Shown: positions 10,702-23,628, counted from the first letter of the stretch. The stretch is 64,000 nucleotides of DNA from Patiria miniata (GCF_015706575.1 NW_024037076.1:8838777-8902776); one strand, 5' to 3'. Translations and numbers: made by a program. Notes: generated from the sequence alone by a model not told the origin.

Positions 10702-11374
10702 ATGCTTGGCATACACTTAGATTAGCACCTGCAGATGTATGTGGAACATTGATCATCATGACGTCATCACTTGTCACGTGACGTCACAATAGACGTGCAT
10801 ATTTTAATGCCTCTCCAGAAGGACAGATCCGATTGGTTTGAAAGTTGGTATGTACCTAGTCCGGAATGTGTTATAGGTAGAAAATAGAGGTGACGTTTTG
10901 ATGATGTAATCATGTGATTCTATATAAATTATTCAATTTGTGGACCTTAGCTTTAAGCCATATCTCATCAATGGAACGTGATGGTAAATTCCATTTTTTC
11001 GCAATAGGTTTGTTAGGTATAGCAAAGAAGGTGACTTTTGAAATACAAGTAAGGGAATGTCCTATCGTTGTGAAACTTGGTGAGTAGGTAGGTATTGAAA
11101 CTGGTGTTCAATATCCAAAGTGACGTCATCATGACGTTGTTACGTAATTTTTAATGCCTATATCAACCTAAGTACAGGTTTGATTTGGTTCTAACTTGGA
11201 CCAACGTTGGGATTTGCAAACTATTAGTCTATATCATGACCTGAATTTTTCCGAAACATCCATTTGTTTGTTCACACACATCCATTTTTATTTGCATTTT
11301 TTTTTGGGGGGGGGGGGGGGGCTAGACAGAAGTTTTGGGGGTACCCACCCCCTAGAACCGCGCCTGAATGAGAT
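10702..11374. other. Intergenic, no gene seen
   Basis: Unassigned sequence with several near-repeats of the type CATGACGTCATCAC / GTGACGTCATCATGACG (10757-10790, 11119-11140). A poly(G) tract at about 11305-11320 is followed by GAACCGCGCCTGAATGAG, similar to the border of other G-tract repeats. Confidence 0.5.
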
Positions 11375-11842
11375 AGGCACAAAGGTGGATTGACTAAACA
11401 TGCACGGTTTTAGACTTAAGCTTCTTTCTTTCGAACCACGTCCTCACATTGGCGTCTCCTATTGTCCAACTCATCTAAAAAAAATGTTCTTGTCCTGTTC
11501 TATCCTTGAACGACGGCGCTGTTAAATGCTACTTATTTTTTTATCCGACAGCCCCAAACTCCTAAGCGTTCAAAATAAATTATAATCTTCGAATCATTAC
11601 CGACCAAACATAATGCCTTGTTTACCCCGAAGATGAGTGACAAGTGAAAGATAATGAGAGAGAGAAAAGGTGAGAAGGATTAATGAGAAGAAGTTCTTAT
11701 CATATTCAACAATAGCAACCCTGTCAAAAACACGTGCCACGTACCACGGCCCTGAGGCTCGCTGTCACGGTAAAGACAAAATCGAAATTATTTTGCATTT
11801 CATTATCAGATGGAAATGATAATGGCTGTCATACCAGTCGAA
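11375..11842. repeat. Rearranged copy of the lectin upstream repeat
   Basis: 11375-11565 is the reverse complement of 6560-6800 (block B). 11615-11842 is a direct copy of 6320-6540 (block A). Block B has therefore flipped relative to block A between the two loci. The copy is not attached to a lectin exon and lacks the TATA box. Confidence 0.85.
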
Positions 11843-12463
11843 ATGAAAAAAAAGGCATAGACTAATAGTGTAATTCTCTGTGTCGGATGGATCATGGATG
11901 AGCTACTACAACGGGTAATTTGAATAAACCGTGTTTTCCGATCTCGCGCCACAACATGTTGTTCCATTGTGTACCCTGAACACCGCATACAAAAAGCATT
12001 CAAGCATCGCCCAGCACCACACTATTTTCCGATGCTAAGTTAACAAGATTTTAAACATGCTGTAGTTGGTGCGTTGTACTCGAAGCCACATGTGTGCAAG
12101 GTACAGGTTATGAGCCATAGGTTTCAACTATGAGCCAGTAAAAGTAAAATTGTTACGATTTAACAGGAAAACTACCATTTATGTTGAAAAAAATTTGTCC
12201 TCAAATAAGACGAATTATAAGAATAAACCTACAAGAAGATATATGCGAGGGCCTTTTGCCACACATTATCAATTACCTTTTTGTGCACTGATACACCACT
12301 TTTGGGCACTGATACACCAATGACGGATAGCTAGCATCCCTCTTTTTAAATTGATGGTCGCCGAAGACGTGGCCACGAACGAGGGGCGCTGAAAGAGTGA
12401 GAGAGAGCCGTCGGAGAGGGGAAAGGGAAGAGTTCAGGAAAGAAGAAATTTACAAAGTGGAAA
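11843..12463. other. Intergenic, nothing recognised
   Basis: There is no supported exon and no clear repeat. A short GAGAGAGAG-rich stretch lies at about 12395-12425. Confidence 0.4.
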
Positions 12464-12745
12464 TACAGGGTGAGTAAAAAAAAAACGAAACCCAAATGTC
12501 GGGACCATTGTTTTAGTGAGGTTTTGCATGTAGCACTTTCAAAATCTAGGATATACCCAGTTCATCAGATTTATTTTAATACAAGAATCATTCAAATCAC
12601 TTATGTAGGCCTACTTTGCAAGTTACGGTATTTTAAACACAATCACCGTTTTAAGTTCTGTCCACGGATCACAAAAAAAGTGTGCGTTCTTTCAGCGAAA
12701 CGAAAACATTTCACACACACAAGTATCTCCGTGTGATTTTATTTA
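12464..12745. mobile_element. Half copy of the mariner-like foldback MITE
   Basis: It begins TA-CAGGGTGAGTAAAAAA and matches the left arm of the complete element at 37673-38178 (CCAAATGTCGGGACCATTG, TACAAGAATCATTCAAATCA, AAAGTGTGCGTTCTTTCAG). The right arm is absent. The CAGGGTG terminus next to TA suggests a Tc1/mariner relative. Confidence 0.82.
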
Positions 12746-15700
12746 GTTGGGGGAGGGCGGAGAGGTGTTTTTTCCCCGAAAAAGTGGGTCCACAAATTTC
12801 CCACCCCGGCAAATTTAATATGAAAAGCAGGAGGGGCGCCCCTATTGCTTTTGTTGAGTGTTGCGGGTGGTGTACGCAGTGACTAATTTTTTGCGTCATC
12901 ACTTAAAAAAGGGGGTATATTTTTTTTGGGGGGGGGGGTGGCCCCCGTTGCCCCCCTCTTCCGGGGTCCTCCTTTGCTGTGATTGCACCGATTAATGTTT
13001 ATTTCCTTTCTGAAGCAGTTGAGTATATCGTAAAAACATAGTTCTTGGATGAGTCAAGCAAATCAGAAAAGAATGGTGAAGGTTGGCCGGAGATTGTGAG
13101 GCTTCATCCGGCGCAGTACTGGAGCGATTTTCTTCCGACATTTCTAGAAAATAATTTCCTGACTCCCGACTGCAGCAAGCGAAAAGCGTCACGGTGAGTG
13201 GCACGAGCGGGGCGCAGGCCCGGATTAAGTGTTCCATAGGCCCTAGGCACCAGTGTTCCGAAGAATGGAGAAGGAAGGGGAAAGGAAGAGGGAATGAGAA
13301 CAAAGTGGAGAATGTAAATAATAAACACCGCTGCTTAAAACTCAGCGAAGCTAAAATCAGGTTCTGCAACCCATGGCAAAAGATTGTACATTCTGTCACG
13401 TCGGCACAAGCTGCCGCGCGAAGTCGCAACATGTACGGGCGTTGACAGCTACAGCTGTGCAAAACACAAGCACGTGCTCCGTCGCTCGCAGGCAGTTACG
13501 AATTAAGCTGACTCTTATTAGTGACGACTCAAAATAACAAGGCCATATTTCGGAAGAGAGTCAAGCTACAATTTTGATTTTTGCGCCACAGAGCATCTGC
13601 AATCCAAACATTTCCCGGGGCTCTTAAGCGTCCCCGGACCCAACGCCTTCAGTGCTTCGCGCTCGCATATAAAAAAAAATCCACTAAATGCATAGGATTT
13701 AAGGACCCCCCCCCCCCCCCCCCCCCCAGTCTGGGATTAGGGAACAGGCCTGAACAAGGTATGCGCAAAGGTACTGAGCATGTACATGCAGTTTTGCGAC
13801 AATGAAATAAAAAGATTATAGCTGGATTGAACTTTGTATTTTCGAGCAATTTTTAAAATTGATTTCGAACGATTACAGTGCTCTCAATATAACTGATTGA
13901 TAAGAATGATTAATTTGGCAAATTAATCATTCTTGCAATTGTCCTCCGATAGAAAAGAAATAAAATAATACAAAAAGTTATGTGGCGATGGCCAAGTCTT
14001 CAGGAGTCGGACTTATGACCCTAACTTAATGAGCCCCTTACCGACTTCCATATAGAACTCTTCTGGGACTCGGTACCCGGCCCACCACACCTCCTTCCCT
14101 GTCCATCCATGTAACTCGAAAGTCAGGCACCATAAAGGGAGGAAACGAGGTGGCACCCTAAGCCTTGCTGCCGAGTCAGCAAAAGAACCCCGTACCTATA
14201 CGCAGACGCCAACCTGGACTTCGCAGACAGTCCCAACTTGTGAGTCAGCTAACCGACCGACCGAGCTAACTGCTGTTGGTAATTGACGACGGGAAATTAA
14301 TACTCTTAAATGACAGAACCGCGGACATCGAAAACCAAAAAATTGACACCAAGCGCGGGGTTCGAACCCCTAACCCTGGATCCGCTGTCAGAGAGCTTAA
14401 CAACTAGGCTGTTTCAGTAGGTGTTTTTTCTGTGTGTTTAAAACATAATCCTTATTTCCGCAGTGGGAGAGTTTCTTTGTTTTTTCATAGCGGCACGGAC
14501 GATGCATCAGCATCGCGCTATACACACGAACGCTGTTACGTAACTCTTTTCTACTATCATTCTTATGTACCGAGCAGTTGACTATTCAGAGTCACTACCA
14601 GCAATTAACCTTACCAAGCTCATCCTGGCCTTATTCTGTCTCATCAATTGTTTCGCGTCGCGCGTCTTTCGGCCGGCACTGATATCACTGACATATCGGG
14701 CTGAACCCCTAGCAAGTTTCCCTTACCTCATTATATTTATATCAAACTACTGACCCGTTTACAAATATTTACGAGGGCATTTTGTTTGTCTGATTCTAAT
14801 TCAGCTCCCTGAGCTAGCTTGGGAAAATTCATCTTTTCTTGTACTTAGTCTAGGGAATGATGCCATTATCAATACAATGTCACATTAACGTCAGCCGGTG
14901 TGATGATTAGAATTGTGACCACGCGAGTGCAATATGACGGTCAGTAGCGTAAAATCTGTGCCTGCGAGGGGGGGGGGATGACCAAAGCCCGGCGGCCGTG
15001 GACATTCGAAAAGCTTCTCAAAAGTGGGGGTGGTACATACAATCATGTGTATCTTGATCAGCCTAAACGGCGTGGGGTCGGGGACCCCCTTAAGGGCCCC
15101 TAAAAAAAATGGATTCTAGGCGCCCCGGTGCGCGGATCTGCTAGACTGCCAAAGTTTTAGCAAAAGATCATCATTCAAACGTCTTAAGTTTTTTCTACAG
15201 CAATTCATAAAAAATAATGTTACCCCCCCCCCCCCCCCGCTCTGATGACACAATGTACTGGTATTAATATATATACGAACAAAACGGACAGAGCCGGCTG
15301 GGTAGTATCGTCGAATTTGAACAGCGCTCCCATTGAAAGTATGGTATAGCCCCCCGACGCCCCTCCCCCTTGATTTTTTTTACGGAGCGAAGCCAAGTGT
15401 CCGGACAAATTAACACCTGTCTATACATTTGTTGACACGTACCCCCCCCCCCCCCCCCCCCTGCAAACATTCTTGGATCCGCCCCTGTAGGCACCATGTG
15501 TTCCGTAGGCCCTAAGGGCACTGGCACAAAATTCATTCTATTCAAGTACAAAAGCACTTAGCCAGGGCAAACTGGTACGGTACGGTATAGGTCCTAGATC
15601 AAAAAGACCTAAATGAATAATTAATATCGCATTCAGTGGTGCGAGGTTGCAACTATTGGTGGCGCTCTGATATAAATAGATCTCTAATCGTGTTCCTGGA

Positions 15701-15857
15701 CGCCTTACAACGCTATAGTTTGGACTCGTGTAAAATGGACACCGTCTGAAACACATTACGTAATTCAACTCCACCGATCAACAAAACGAAGAAGTACAGT
15801 CGGAGCGCGTGCCGTGCGTGTTTTGTAACATTGGAAACTTTGTCATTTTTGTCCATC
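12746..15857. other. Intergenic, repeat-rich, upstream of TMEM141
   Basis: No exon is supported before TMEM141. G or C homopolymers lie at about 12929-12939, 13707-13727, 15222-15237 and 15441-15461. Next to two of them are related border sequences: AGGCCCTAGGCACCAGTG (13236) and CTTGGATCCGCCCCTG with AGGCACCATGTGTTCCG (15472-15507). A tRNA-like SINE head lies at 14354-14415. Core promoter and 5' leader of TMEM141 should lie in the last 100 bases; I see no TATA box. Confidence 0.5.
14345..14415 (-). repeat. tRNA-derived SINE head
   Basis: On the minus strand an A-box-like AGCCTAGTTGTTAAG is followed, about 30 nt on, by a B box GGGGTTCGAACCCC. The two ends do not form an acceptor stem, so this is a SINE promoter head rather than a tRNA gene. 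The rest of the element probably extends toward 13980. Confidence 0.55.
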
Positions 15858-18800
15858 ATGGTTTTGGTCGGCATAGCTGATCTTGATGAGGAAACTGCAG
15901 GGAAATATCCGGTATTGAAATGTCACGAATCACTGACACTTTAAGAAGTCTTCTTGACTTTGAGTTTAGTTGAATTTTTTTGATTTTTTTTAAATTGAAA
16001 TCAAACGGTCTCAAACTTGGCTTGCAGGTTCACTTACCATGCTTACCAGGGCGTGTCCAGATTTTACCAAAATTATGACTTTTTCTTGGTTCCTTCCGGG
16101 ATAATTTGTCTGTAAATGTGCGGCACGAAGTGCCACTTCCTTCCCCGATCAAAACTAGCTTGCTTCAAAATAGCAGACAGTTGTGTCATGAATTCATGAT
16201 ATTTCACGCTAGTACTAGTAGACAACATGAAATAAGAAGGCGCCCTACTTCTAGAAATACTTCCATCCATTTCTGAAAAATTGAAATTTTCATCATATTG
16301 ACATTTTTAGGTGGTAGCTTCAAGGGATTTGGGCTGTTGAACTTGAAGCAAATCTAAAATGTCTTTCTGTCGGCCTGCAGTGCAACACTAAAAAAACACT
16401 AACAGTGACAGTGGCTGACCTTCAGAACACTGACTCCTTGCAAACACAATAAAACTGGGTTTTGGATTTGGACAATTTTGTGAATTAATTCATTTTGTTT
16501 TTGCCACAGGGAATTTACCAGTATGGACAGTGTCAGTCAAGGGCATTCATCAAGGGAATCTTTGCATTTTTTGCAGGTGAGGCTATAGGACTTGCCCTAG
16601 ACTGGGATCTCATCAAGTGCTGAAAAACATGCAAACATTTTCATGAGACATATATATGACAAGATCCTCAGTATTTTACCTACCAAGTTTGAAGTCTCAA
16701 TTCAATTTAAAAGGAGACTTTTCTTCAATATTTTGCACATGAGAGTGAAGTCAATTGATTTCAATTTGAAGCCTAAGACTAGACTGCTAGTACTCCAAAT
16801 AAGTAGTCTTAATTAACTATTTGAAACGACTGTCCGCAGTGGCATGATTATGGAGAGATGTGTAGAAATAGAGACCTGCACCAAATGTTTCTTTTGACAC
16901 AGTTGATTGATGCAGTACTAAAGGGGTGTTGGACTGGTTGTTTCAGGTGCCAGTCTATTTTCTTGTGTTGCATGTTTTCAGTACCTTAAGTTTTGGGACT
17001 CTCATACACTGGCTTGCACCCATTCACAGAATTGTAACCGATTGCAAACAAATGTGGACTATTTTAATTGTGGGTAGTATTTGAAGAAAAAAAGAAAGTT
17101 TTGTTTCCAACGATGGTCGGCCGACCATCGTTGGAAATTAATACAAAAACTCCACTTTTCTTGAAAATGACAGCACACCAGGATGCTTGAGACTATTATT
17201 CACTTACAATTTAAAGTCAAGTAAGGTACATGTATCTCATAATATGTTACTAGTTTTGTTTTTTGAAGTTTGCAAATGTTGTAACGGGGAGGGGGGGGGG
17301 GTATATTACCCTTTAATTCAAAGCGGAATGTGGTCAAAAGTTCTATTAATCACAGTTTGCCTTTAATTAGCCTACTTTCAAATTTGTTGCCTTTTACAAA
17401 CAGGAGGTGCTGCTGGTCTAACTGCAAGTTACGTAATCAAGCGCAGATATCCAAATTTCCCACCAGTATACAATGTTGTCTTTGTAGCAGGTTAGTGTAG
17501 TAGAGTTAGCGTCCTCTACCAACAGAAGAGGATGGTTTCCTAGCCTTTGAAACACAGGTTTTCTGCTTAAAGAGGTTGTGGAATGCTGAAAGTTGTTTTG
17601 TTTTTTATATTTCTTTATTGTAGAGTAGACCCATATATATCATAATGACAAACTCCCATTCTTTTGTAATGTGCGTTTATATGTTTATAACACTGGAATT
17701 CATCGAGTAATTTGTTGGTCGGTGAGCGCATAATTGAAATCAACAGTCGTCGGGTCCTTCGTAAAATCAGAAAAATCGTGACATAATAAACAGGACTCGT
17801 CTATACTACGCTGCATAGGGAGTCCTGTTTATTACGTCACAATTTACTATGTTTTGTTTGCTGCCCCCAACGACGACTATTACAAAAATTGCACGTTTGG
17901 GTCGAAACAGGACCTGTATAACAGCTCTCAAAAGTACCTTTTGTATTCATTTCATGACAGAAACAATAGTCGTTTTTATTTACCCGAAAAATGACGGAAA
18001 TGTCTTCAAGCATTCCACAACCTCCTTAATATGTCTAAAAACTGCTCTTTAGACCAGATCATTCTTGAGGTGAACACATTCTTGAGGTTTGACGCAAATA
18101 CTAGCTAGCCTTGGTCAAGGCTTTTGACGATAGTGTCCAATGATCAATGGTCGGCGGCTGATATAACAGTAGCCACATGCTATGCACTCACATGTACTGT
18201 ACAAAGCATGAACAGCGACCTCACATGGCTAGGCTACACTATGCAAAACTGTCATGATGGCCTAGCTATCTTTATTTGTCAAATTTGTTGCTGAATTTAT
18301 ATCTAGTTTATATTTGGTCTGCTGACTCCAAACTTATGCAGCTCTCTGTCCATGTAAAATATAAGCCTCCGTGACCAAGTACTGAATAATAATCTCATCT
18401 TTATTCGATGTAAATCCAGCTACAAAATACAGAAAAACATTAGCCAACATTTCCCCCCCCCCCCCACACACAGATTTTGTGATGAAAAACAAAAAATGAT
18501 GATTTTGAGGTCTTCAAATTATTTTCCAACAGTCCAAAAGGTTTTTAATAGTTCTGAAAAACGGTAAACAATACAAAAGCTTTACATGCACCGATTTGAT
18601 GTAAGGTTAAGGCACCTAAGCACGCAAGTTTACATAAAAAGTACATTTGTATCATGAACAGCGCCCCCTAGTATAATGTAGTGTCCAGCTCCCCCTCCCC
18701 TCCCCTCCTGCTTTTCAAATTCCCACGGCTGGACACATTTTGGATTTTTGGATTTTTGGACTCGGATTTATGCCATAGTAATGAGTTTTACCAATGCTTC

Positions 18801-19099
18801 ATGCTCAATTTGGTCCTGATTGGTCATTACAATTAATATGTTCATTGTCTTTGTGTTATCTTTTTAAAGGTGGCGCAATTGTTACTTCGTATGCCGTTGC
18901 ATCCATTGCCAGTAAGCAGTGCCAGAGGCTATGGGTTAACACAGCACAGCAGCAAAGCTACACAGAAATGAATTCGAAGCACGTGCAGTCAAACTCACAA
19001 GGAACTGTAAAAACGACGACTAGCGAACAACCCTCAGAAACCCCTGCAACGGTTAAGGATGGTATTAAGACCACAAAATATGGCGACCAAATGGGATGA
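15858..19099 (+). CDS. TMEM141: TMEM141, small two-helix membrane protein, four exons
   Basis: Exons: 15858-15911, 16510-16576, 17404-17490 and 18870-19099. Donors are GTATTG, GTGAGG and GTTAGT; acceptors are CCACAG, AAACAG and TTAAAG. They join in phase to 145 aa. The N-terminus MVLVGIADLDEETAGKYPG, then YGQCQSRAFIKGIFAFFAG and the motif SKQCQRLW near 86-93 line up along the length of human TMEM141 (MVNLGLSRVDDA, ACQSHAFMKGVFTF, SEKCNNLW). Two hydrophobic segments are predicted at about 30-52 and 60-84, joined by a basic turn KRRYPNFPP. The family's biochemical role is not known to me. The vertebrate protein is about 108 aa; here about 40 extra polar residues rich in Ser, Thr and Gln form the C-terminus. 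Introns carry MITEs. It is tail to tail with FPGS. Confidence 0.92.
17008..17316. mobile_element. TTAA MITE family 3, diverged partial copy
   Basis: It lies in TMEM141 intron 2. It shares the order of the copies at 23106 and 49012: CTGGCTTGCACCCATTCA, a perfect 28-bp central palindrome at about 17109-17136 (CAACGATGGTCGGCC and its complement), AAAATGACAG, then an end in CCCTTTAA. A G-tract interrupts it at 17287-17301. The left end cannot be traced with confidence. Confidence 0.75.
17567..18029. mobile_element. TTAA MITE family 1 (foldback), copy a
   Basis: It lies in TMEM141 intron 3. TTAA-AGAGGTTGTGGAATGC is at the left and GCATTCCACAACCTCC-TTAA at the right. The inner arms pair over AATAAACAGGACTC / GAGTCCTGTTTATT around 17786-17833 with a short loop. 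The left arm has been rearranged relative to the copy at 41506. Confidence 0.88.
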
Positions 19100-20570
19100 A
19101 ACCTTTACTGAAAACCATCCATTGTAATTGTCCGCAACATATATTTTTTATAGATTTATTTATAAGTTGAATTAGGACAGGATTTTAATTTCGGATGGGC
19201 AAATTTAAGATGGTGGCTGTAACCAAAGTCAATGGTGGGGGAACGTTTCTTAAAGGGTGGGCAACTTACAGTCATTATCATTATCCACGCGAGGCACATA
19301 TTTTCCAGAGAGTGTCCCCAAATGTTCTGTTCAGGGGAATCAGCAGTTTTTAGCTGTATACCCACTGATGATCTCCATGTTTAAAAATCTGGATGGCTCA
19401 TGGGCCATTGTGTGCCATACATGCCATACGTCCCATTTGAAGCAGGCTGGTTCTAATCTCTCAATAAGCCATTTGCGTGTAACCTATACCCTTTGGGATT
19501 TACATTTGAAAAACGTCTGGTACAATGACTTGCTCAGAATGCTTGGCACATTTTAACTGTGAATTCTCCAGACCAAAGACACTGTTGCTAATCACATGAT
19601 TCGGGGCAAGCTCTTGCATAGTTACGTAAGAGACGCTCAGCACCAATACATCGTTCACAATGGGTGAGAATGGCACAAAGACACCAGACCATGCCGGAGC
19701 TGGGGGTTGCTAGCATAAGGCTTGCCCCGAATCACGTGATATAGTAACAGTCTCTTTGGTCGGGAGAATGCTAGGTTAAAACGTGCAAAGCATTGTATTA
19801 AGTCAGCGTTCCAGATTTTATTCAAATTTAACACGCAAATGGCTTATTGGAAATGTGGTACAAGAACCGGTATATCCACTCCCATCGTATAATACAAAAT
19901 GTATATATATTAGACAAATTTATTTCAACAGCATTTAATATAAATAAGATACTGAAGTCGTAAATTAATTTTGTCGAAAATAAATTTTTACTATTTAAAC
20001 ACTAAATACATTGAATAATTTTTATAAAAAGGTAAATATTGTTATGGGAGTGGTAATATGGCAGACGGAGACTTCACTTTTAACACTTCAGTGGGTGTGC
20101 TTCGCTCGTACCCCCCACCCTGCAAACAGGGAGCTGGGAAGGGCATGAGCTTCACAGAATCTTGTGAAGGAAGTACGCATGCCATAGGCTGGGTAACTTA
20201 AATGTATCATGACCTTTGATGCAGCTAGCGCGCGCCACGTATGATAAACAGCTGCATGCAAGTTTGTGTGCTACGTGCTACATCACAGGTCACGCAAAAT
20301 CTAACCAATGAGAGCTCAAAGAGGTCAGCCCTTCCCCGCGCCCTATTTGGGGAGGGGGGGGGGGGAGTACAGGGTATGAGCGAATGGGTGTGCCTGCTGG
20401 ACAGGAATGAAGTGAAAGTTTTGGATTTCTCGGAGAACCATTCCTTGCATGGTACCATCCAAACTTCATACTAGGTGGTTTTTTGGCTGGTGATCATATT
20501 TCTTATGCAAAGTAGAGGAACCGGAAGCATATTTATTACTTAATGCCAGGTGTTTTCAATGTTTGTGCCG
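19100..20570. other. Intergenic between TMEM141 and FPGS, left part
   Basis: It holds the 3' end of TMEM141 (poly(A) site not identified), the foldback at 19461-19850, an AT-rich stretch at 19900-20040 and a G-tract at about 20349-20361. No exon is supported. Confidence 0.5.
19461..19850. mobile_element. Foldback element, about 390 bp
   Basis: CAATAAGCCATTTGCGTGT at the left pairs with ACACGCAAATGGCTTATTG at the right. Inner arms also pair: GATTCGGGGCAAGC (about 19600) with GCTTGCCCCGAATC (about 19720), and CCAAAGACACTGTT with AACAGTCTCTTTGG. No coding capacity. It is probably a MITE whose family I cannot name. Confidence 0.82.
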
Positions 20571-22512
20571 TGGTGTTTCTCGGATAATTTGGGGTTTAAA
20601 TCCCAACCAGGTCAATTAGATAGAGTTTTCAGTCCCTGCTAGAAGTCGGAAATGTGATCTGCAGATTTCCTCCCATCTCAAATAAGGTTTTTATCTAAAA
20701 TTCAAAATGTATTCATGTTCTTTTTAATACAAGGTTTATCCGGGCTTCGGTAAAAATGTAGTATCCAGATGCCACTTCTTTGGTTGTGTACAAAGTCTAT
20801 ATGGAGAGTCCAGTGCATTTTCAAAGTATTTTCTAACAAAATTGGAAATGTTTCTCAGTCCCACATTCATGTCTTTTCAGATTTTTTGCAATGACTGACC
20901 GACCTTCATTGAGATAAATATATGATGAAAAAAAGTGGCGTCAGGATGCAGCATTCTGTCCCGGGCTTCTGAGTTTCAGTGCTTGTGCTCTTTTAAGGAA
21001 CTCTTTATTTTTATTGTCACGTAATAAATTGGGAATGAATCAAGAAATGTAATTGTTCAACATTTAATTTTGTAATTTATTCCATAATGCAGAATAATTT
21101 CATTAGAGTGTGAACAAATTACTGATTTTATTGAAGTGTAAAAAAACCCATGAATTAACATAATTCATATTCTTGTAGAAGAATTTACAAATTACAATAT
21201 TGTACATATATACATGTTTACATCCAGTGTGTAATGATTAAATTATTTGTGCTTCTGTAATTTCAAATAAGTTGATGACTTAGTCATTAAAATGAAATTC
21301 TGAATTGTAAAAGGAAGCCCATTCAACGATACAGAGTTATCCACATAAATAATAACATGTACATACTTGAAAGCTGCATGGCATTGTACAGTCAATTTGT
21401 CTTATTCATTAGGTAGTGACTATCCTTACAACAGCCAACGTGATTTTCAACTGCTATCATTACGGCACTGCAAAAACACCATTGCGAATCACATAACAAC
21501 TGCCAGTTTGACCAGAGCACTTTGGTAGCTTCACTAAGGTTCAACGCTTGACTACCATGCTGAAGGTCTGGGGATCGAATCCGCACTGCGCAAGTTTTTT
21601 ATTTCTTGTTCTATAGTTTCATTTACTTCGATGTTTTTAATCAAATAGTACTGTACTACAAGTGGATTTTATTTTCTATCAAGGCTTATGTTAGCAGTTC
21701 CCTATTTTCACAATGTCTTTGTTCAAGAGGCACTAGTCCAAAGCCAAACAATAACTTAAACAATAATTAATACTTAACAAGTAACCACGGCAGTTCCACA
21801 AACTGTACAACCACAAATTTTGCAATGCAATGGGGCGTGATCTAATATGCAAATTAGACGCATGCGCATCAGTGTCACAAAATTGCCACTCACTGGCAAA
21901 GCTGTGACACACGCGTGGCATGGAACAGTATAATACGACCCGAGTAAATTGTCAACATACCAACCAACATACCAACCAACATAAGCAGCTCAAGCCCACA
22001 GCGTGTTTCACACCACCGTGGGAAAAACTGATTTACACAATAAAGAAGTTTACTAAAGGCACGTTTGTATATTTTGAGTTGAACAAATAATGCAGCTGGA
22101 TCGGGATGTTTAAAATTGTACTGCTCTCTCTCTTCAAAAAAAGTGCTGGTTACCAAACTTCATAATTGCCAACTCTGATAAAGGAAGGCGGGAACCAGGC
22201 TACTCTATGAGTACTGAATTATTGTCGGCCACACATAATTCGAAATGTGTCAAGTACTCATTCCCTCACTAACATGGAGGAGTTTTCATTCGATGTCTGA
22301 TTCAATAGTAAATGGCTTTTTGTAGTGTTCAAAATAATAGTAAATTAATATACAAATCTATTTTTCAGAATAAAACCAAAAAAAATAGCATGAATCGGCA
22401 CAACATCTCCTCCAATTTTGTAAAATGACAAATTTCTCCAATTATGCAACCACTGTTAAACACTTAAATAAGAACCTATAATGCCAATTACCCTAGGCCA
22501 TTTTAAAAATAA
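20571..22512. other. Intergenic, AT-rich, with SINE-like fragments
   Basis: GTTTTCAGTCCCTGCT near 20624 resembles the body of the SINE at 29880-30150. A tRNA-like head with B box GGGATCGAATCCG lies at about 21523-21590. The rest is AT-rich and unassigned; CAACATACCAAC repeats at 21952-21980. Confidence 0.45.
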
Positions 22513-23017
22513 TTCATAAATACCTAAGACAGTTTACGCATTCCTATTGGTAGAGAGCCAATCACGTGGCCGGTCTTAAACGGATGATAAAGACATGGCT
22601 AGCTGGTCTTAAACACTTTTCCAGTGTCACATGAAATTTGGACTCCCATGAAATCCGGTGCCTTTTAACGTTTCATTGGTTGAACGTTCACATTCCTCAT
22701 GTATGCATGCGCAATACTACCAGTGAATCAGTATTTCTTGGTCCGAAATTCACACTTCACCAGCCCAGCTGCGTTTTGCGCAACATCGCGCAACGCGCAC
22801 GCCAATGTCCTTATAAGGTAACGAGTTGTGGAGGGGCATTCCATATTATAGTCAGAGGGGTGTTTCGTAAAACATGAAGTAAAATTGTTTAAAAAAATGG
22901 TTGGCAACGTCTAGTTTGTGACTTGTGATGATTTTTGGACCAAAAAGATTTGTTTTTTTGACCGAAAAGGTATTGATAAATGGGAATAAATATGTGTTCT
23001 GTCGGTATTAAACACTC

Positions 23018-23105
23018 TACTTAAGACCGGTGGGAGTCTGGATGGGTGATAATTACCCTCGGCTTCGCTTCGGGTAATTATCACCCATCCAGACTCCCAT
23101 CAGTC
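23018..23105. repeat. Near-perfect hairpin with an 11-base loop
   Basis: GGGAGTCTGGATGGGTGATA at the left pairs with TATCACCCATCCAGACTCCC at the right. The loop is CGGCTTCGCTT-like. It lies immediately before the TTAA MITE. Confidence 0.85.
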
Positions 23106-23628
23106 TTAAAGGGAATATACAACATTTGCAAACATCGAAAAATAAAACTACCAAGTTTTTGCGAAATACCTTAATAGGATGTTGGTAAATGACAGTCTAA
23201 AGCATCCTGTAAAATTATGGCACCTGGTATACTGTCATTTTCAAGAAAAGTGTTATTTTTGTATCAATTTCCAACGCTGATCGGCCGATCAGCGTTGGAA
23301 ACAACTGGCTTTTTTTTCAAATACTGGCCCCAATTGACCATCGCACTTGTTTACAATCGATTACAAACCTATGAACGGGTACGAGCCAGCTAGACTGGTT
23401 CCCTAACCTTACAATTCCCCAATGTATGTAAACTGCTCTGTTTCTTCTTATATGGAGTCAGGGAACCAGACTACAGGAAAATGATCGTTTTTCTTGGTTT
23501 TTATAGCATTTTCGAACCCAAAACCTCCAAAAAGTCAGTGTAACTATATTTGCTTTATATTTCCAACCCCCCAATTCCAACCATTTCTGAAAATTACAGC
23601 AAAAGCAAATGATGTATATTCCCTTTAA
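23106..23628. mobile_element. TTAA MITE family 3, full-length copy
   Basis: Ends are TTAAAGGGAATATACAACAT and ATGATGTATATTCCCTTTAA. The centre is a perfect 28-bp palindrome (CCAACGCTGATCGG and its complement) at about 23271-23298. It is non-coding and inverted with respect to the copy at 49012-49533. The TTAA flank suggests piggyBac-type insertion, or TA insertion within TTAA; I cannot tell which. Confidence 0.92.

Noticed and set aside
14345-14415. Possible tRNA gene
   Set aside because: The B box is perfect but the ends do not pair as an acceptor stem. The same goes for candidates near 21523, 25050, 30088, 53690 and 61753; all are treated as SINE heads.
18794-18869. Extension of TMEM141 exon 4 upstream to an in-frame ATG at 18794
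   Set aside because: The acceptor TTTTTAAAG at 18861-18869 restores the conserved VFVAGGAIVTSY join in phase; the upstream codons are intron.
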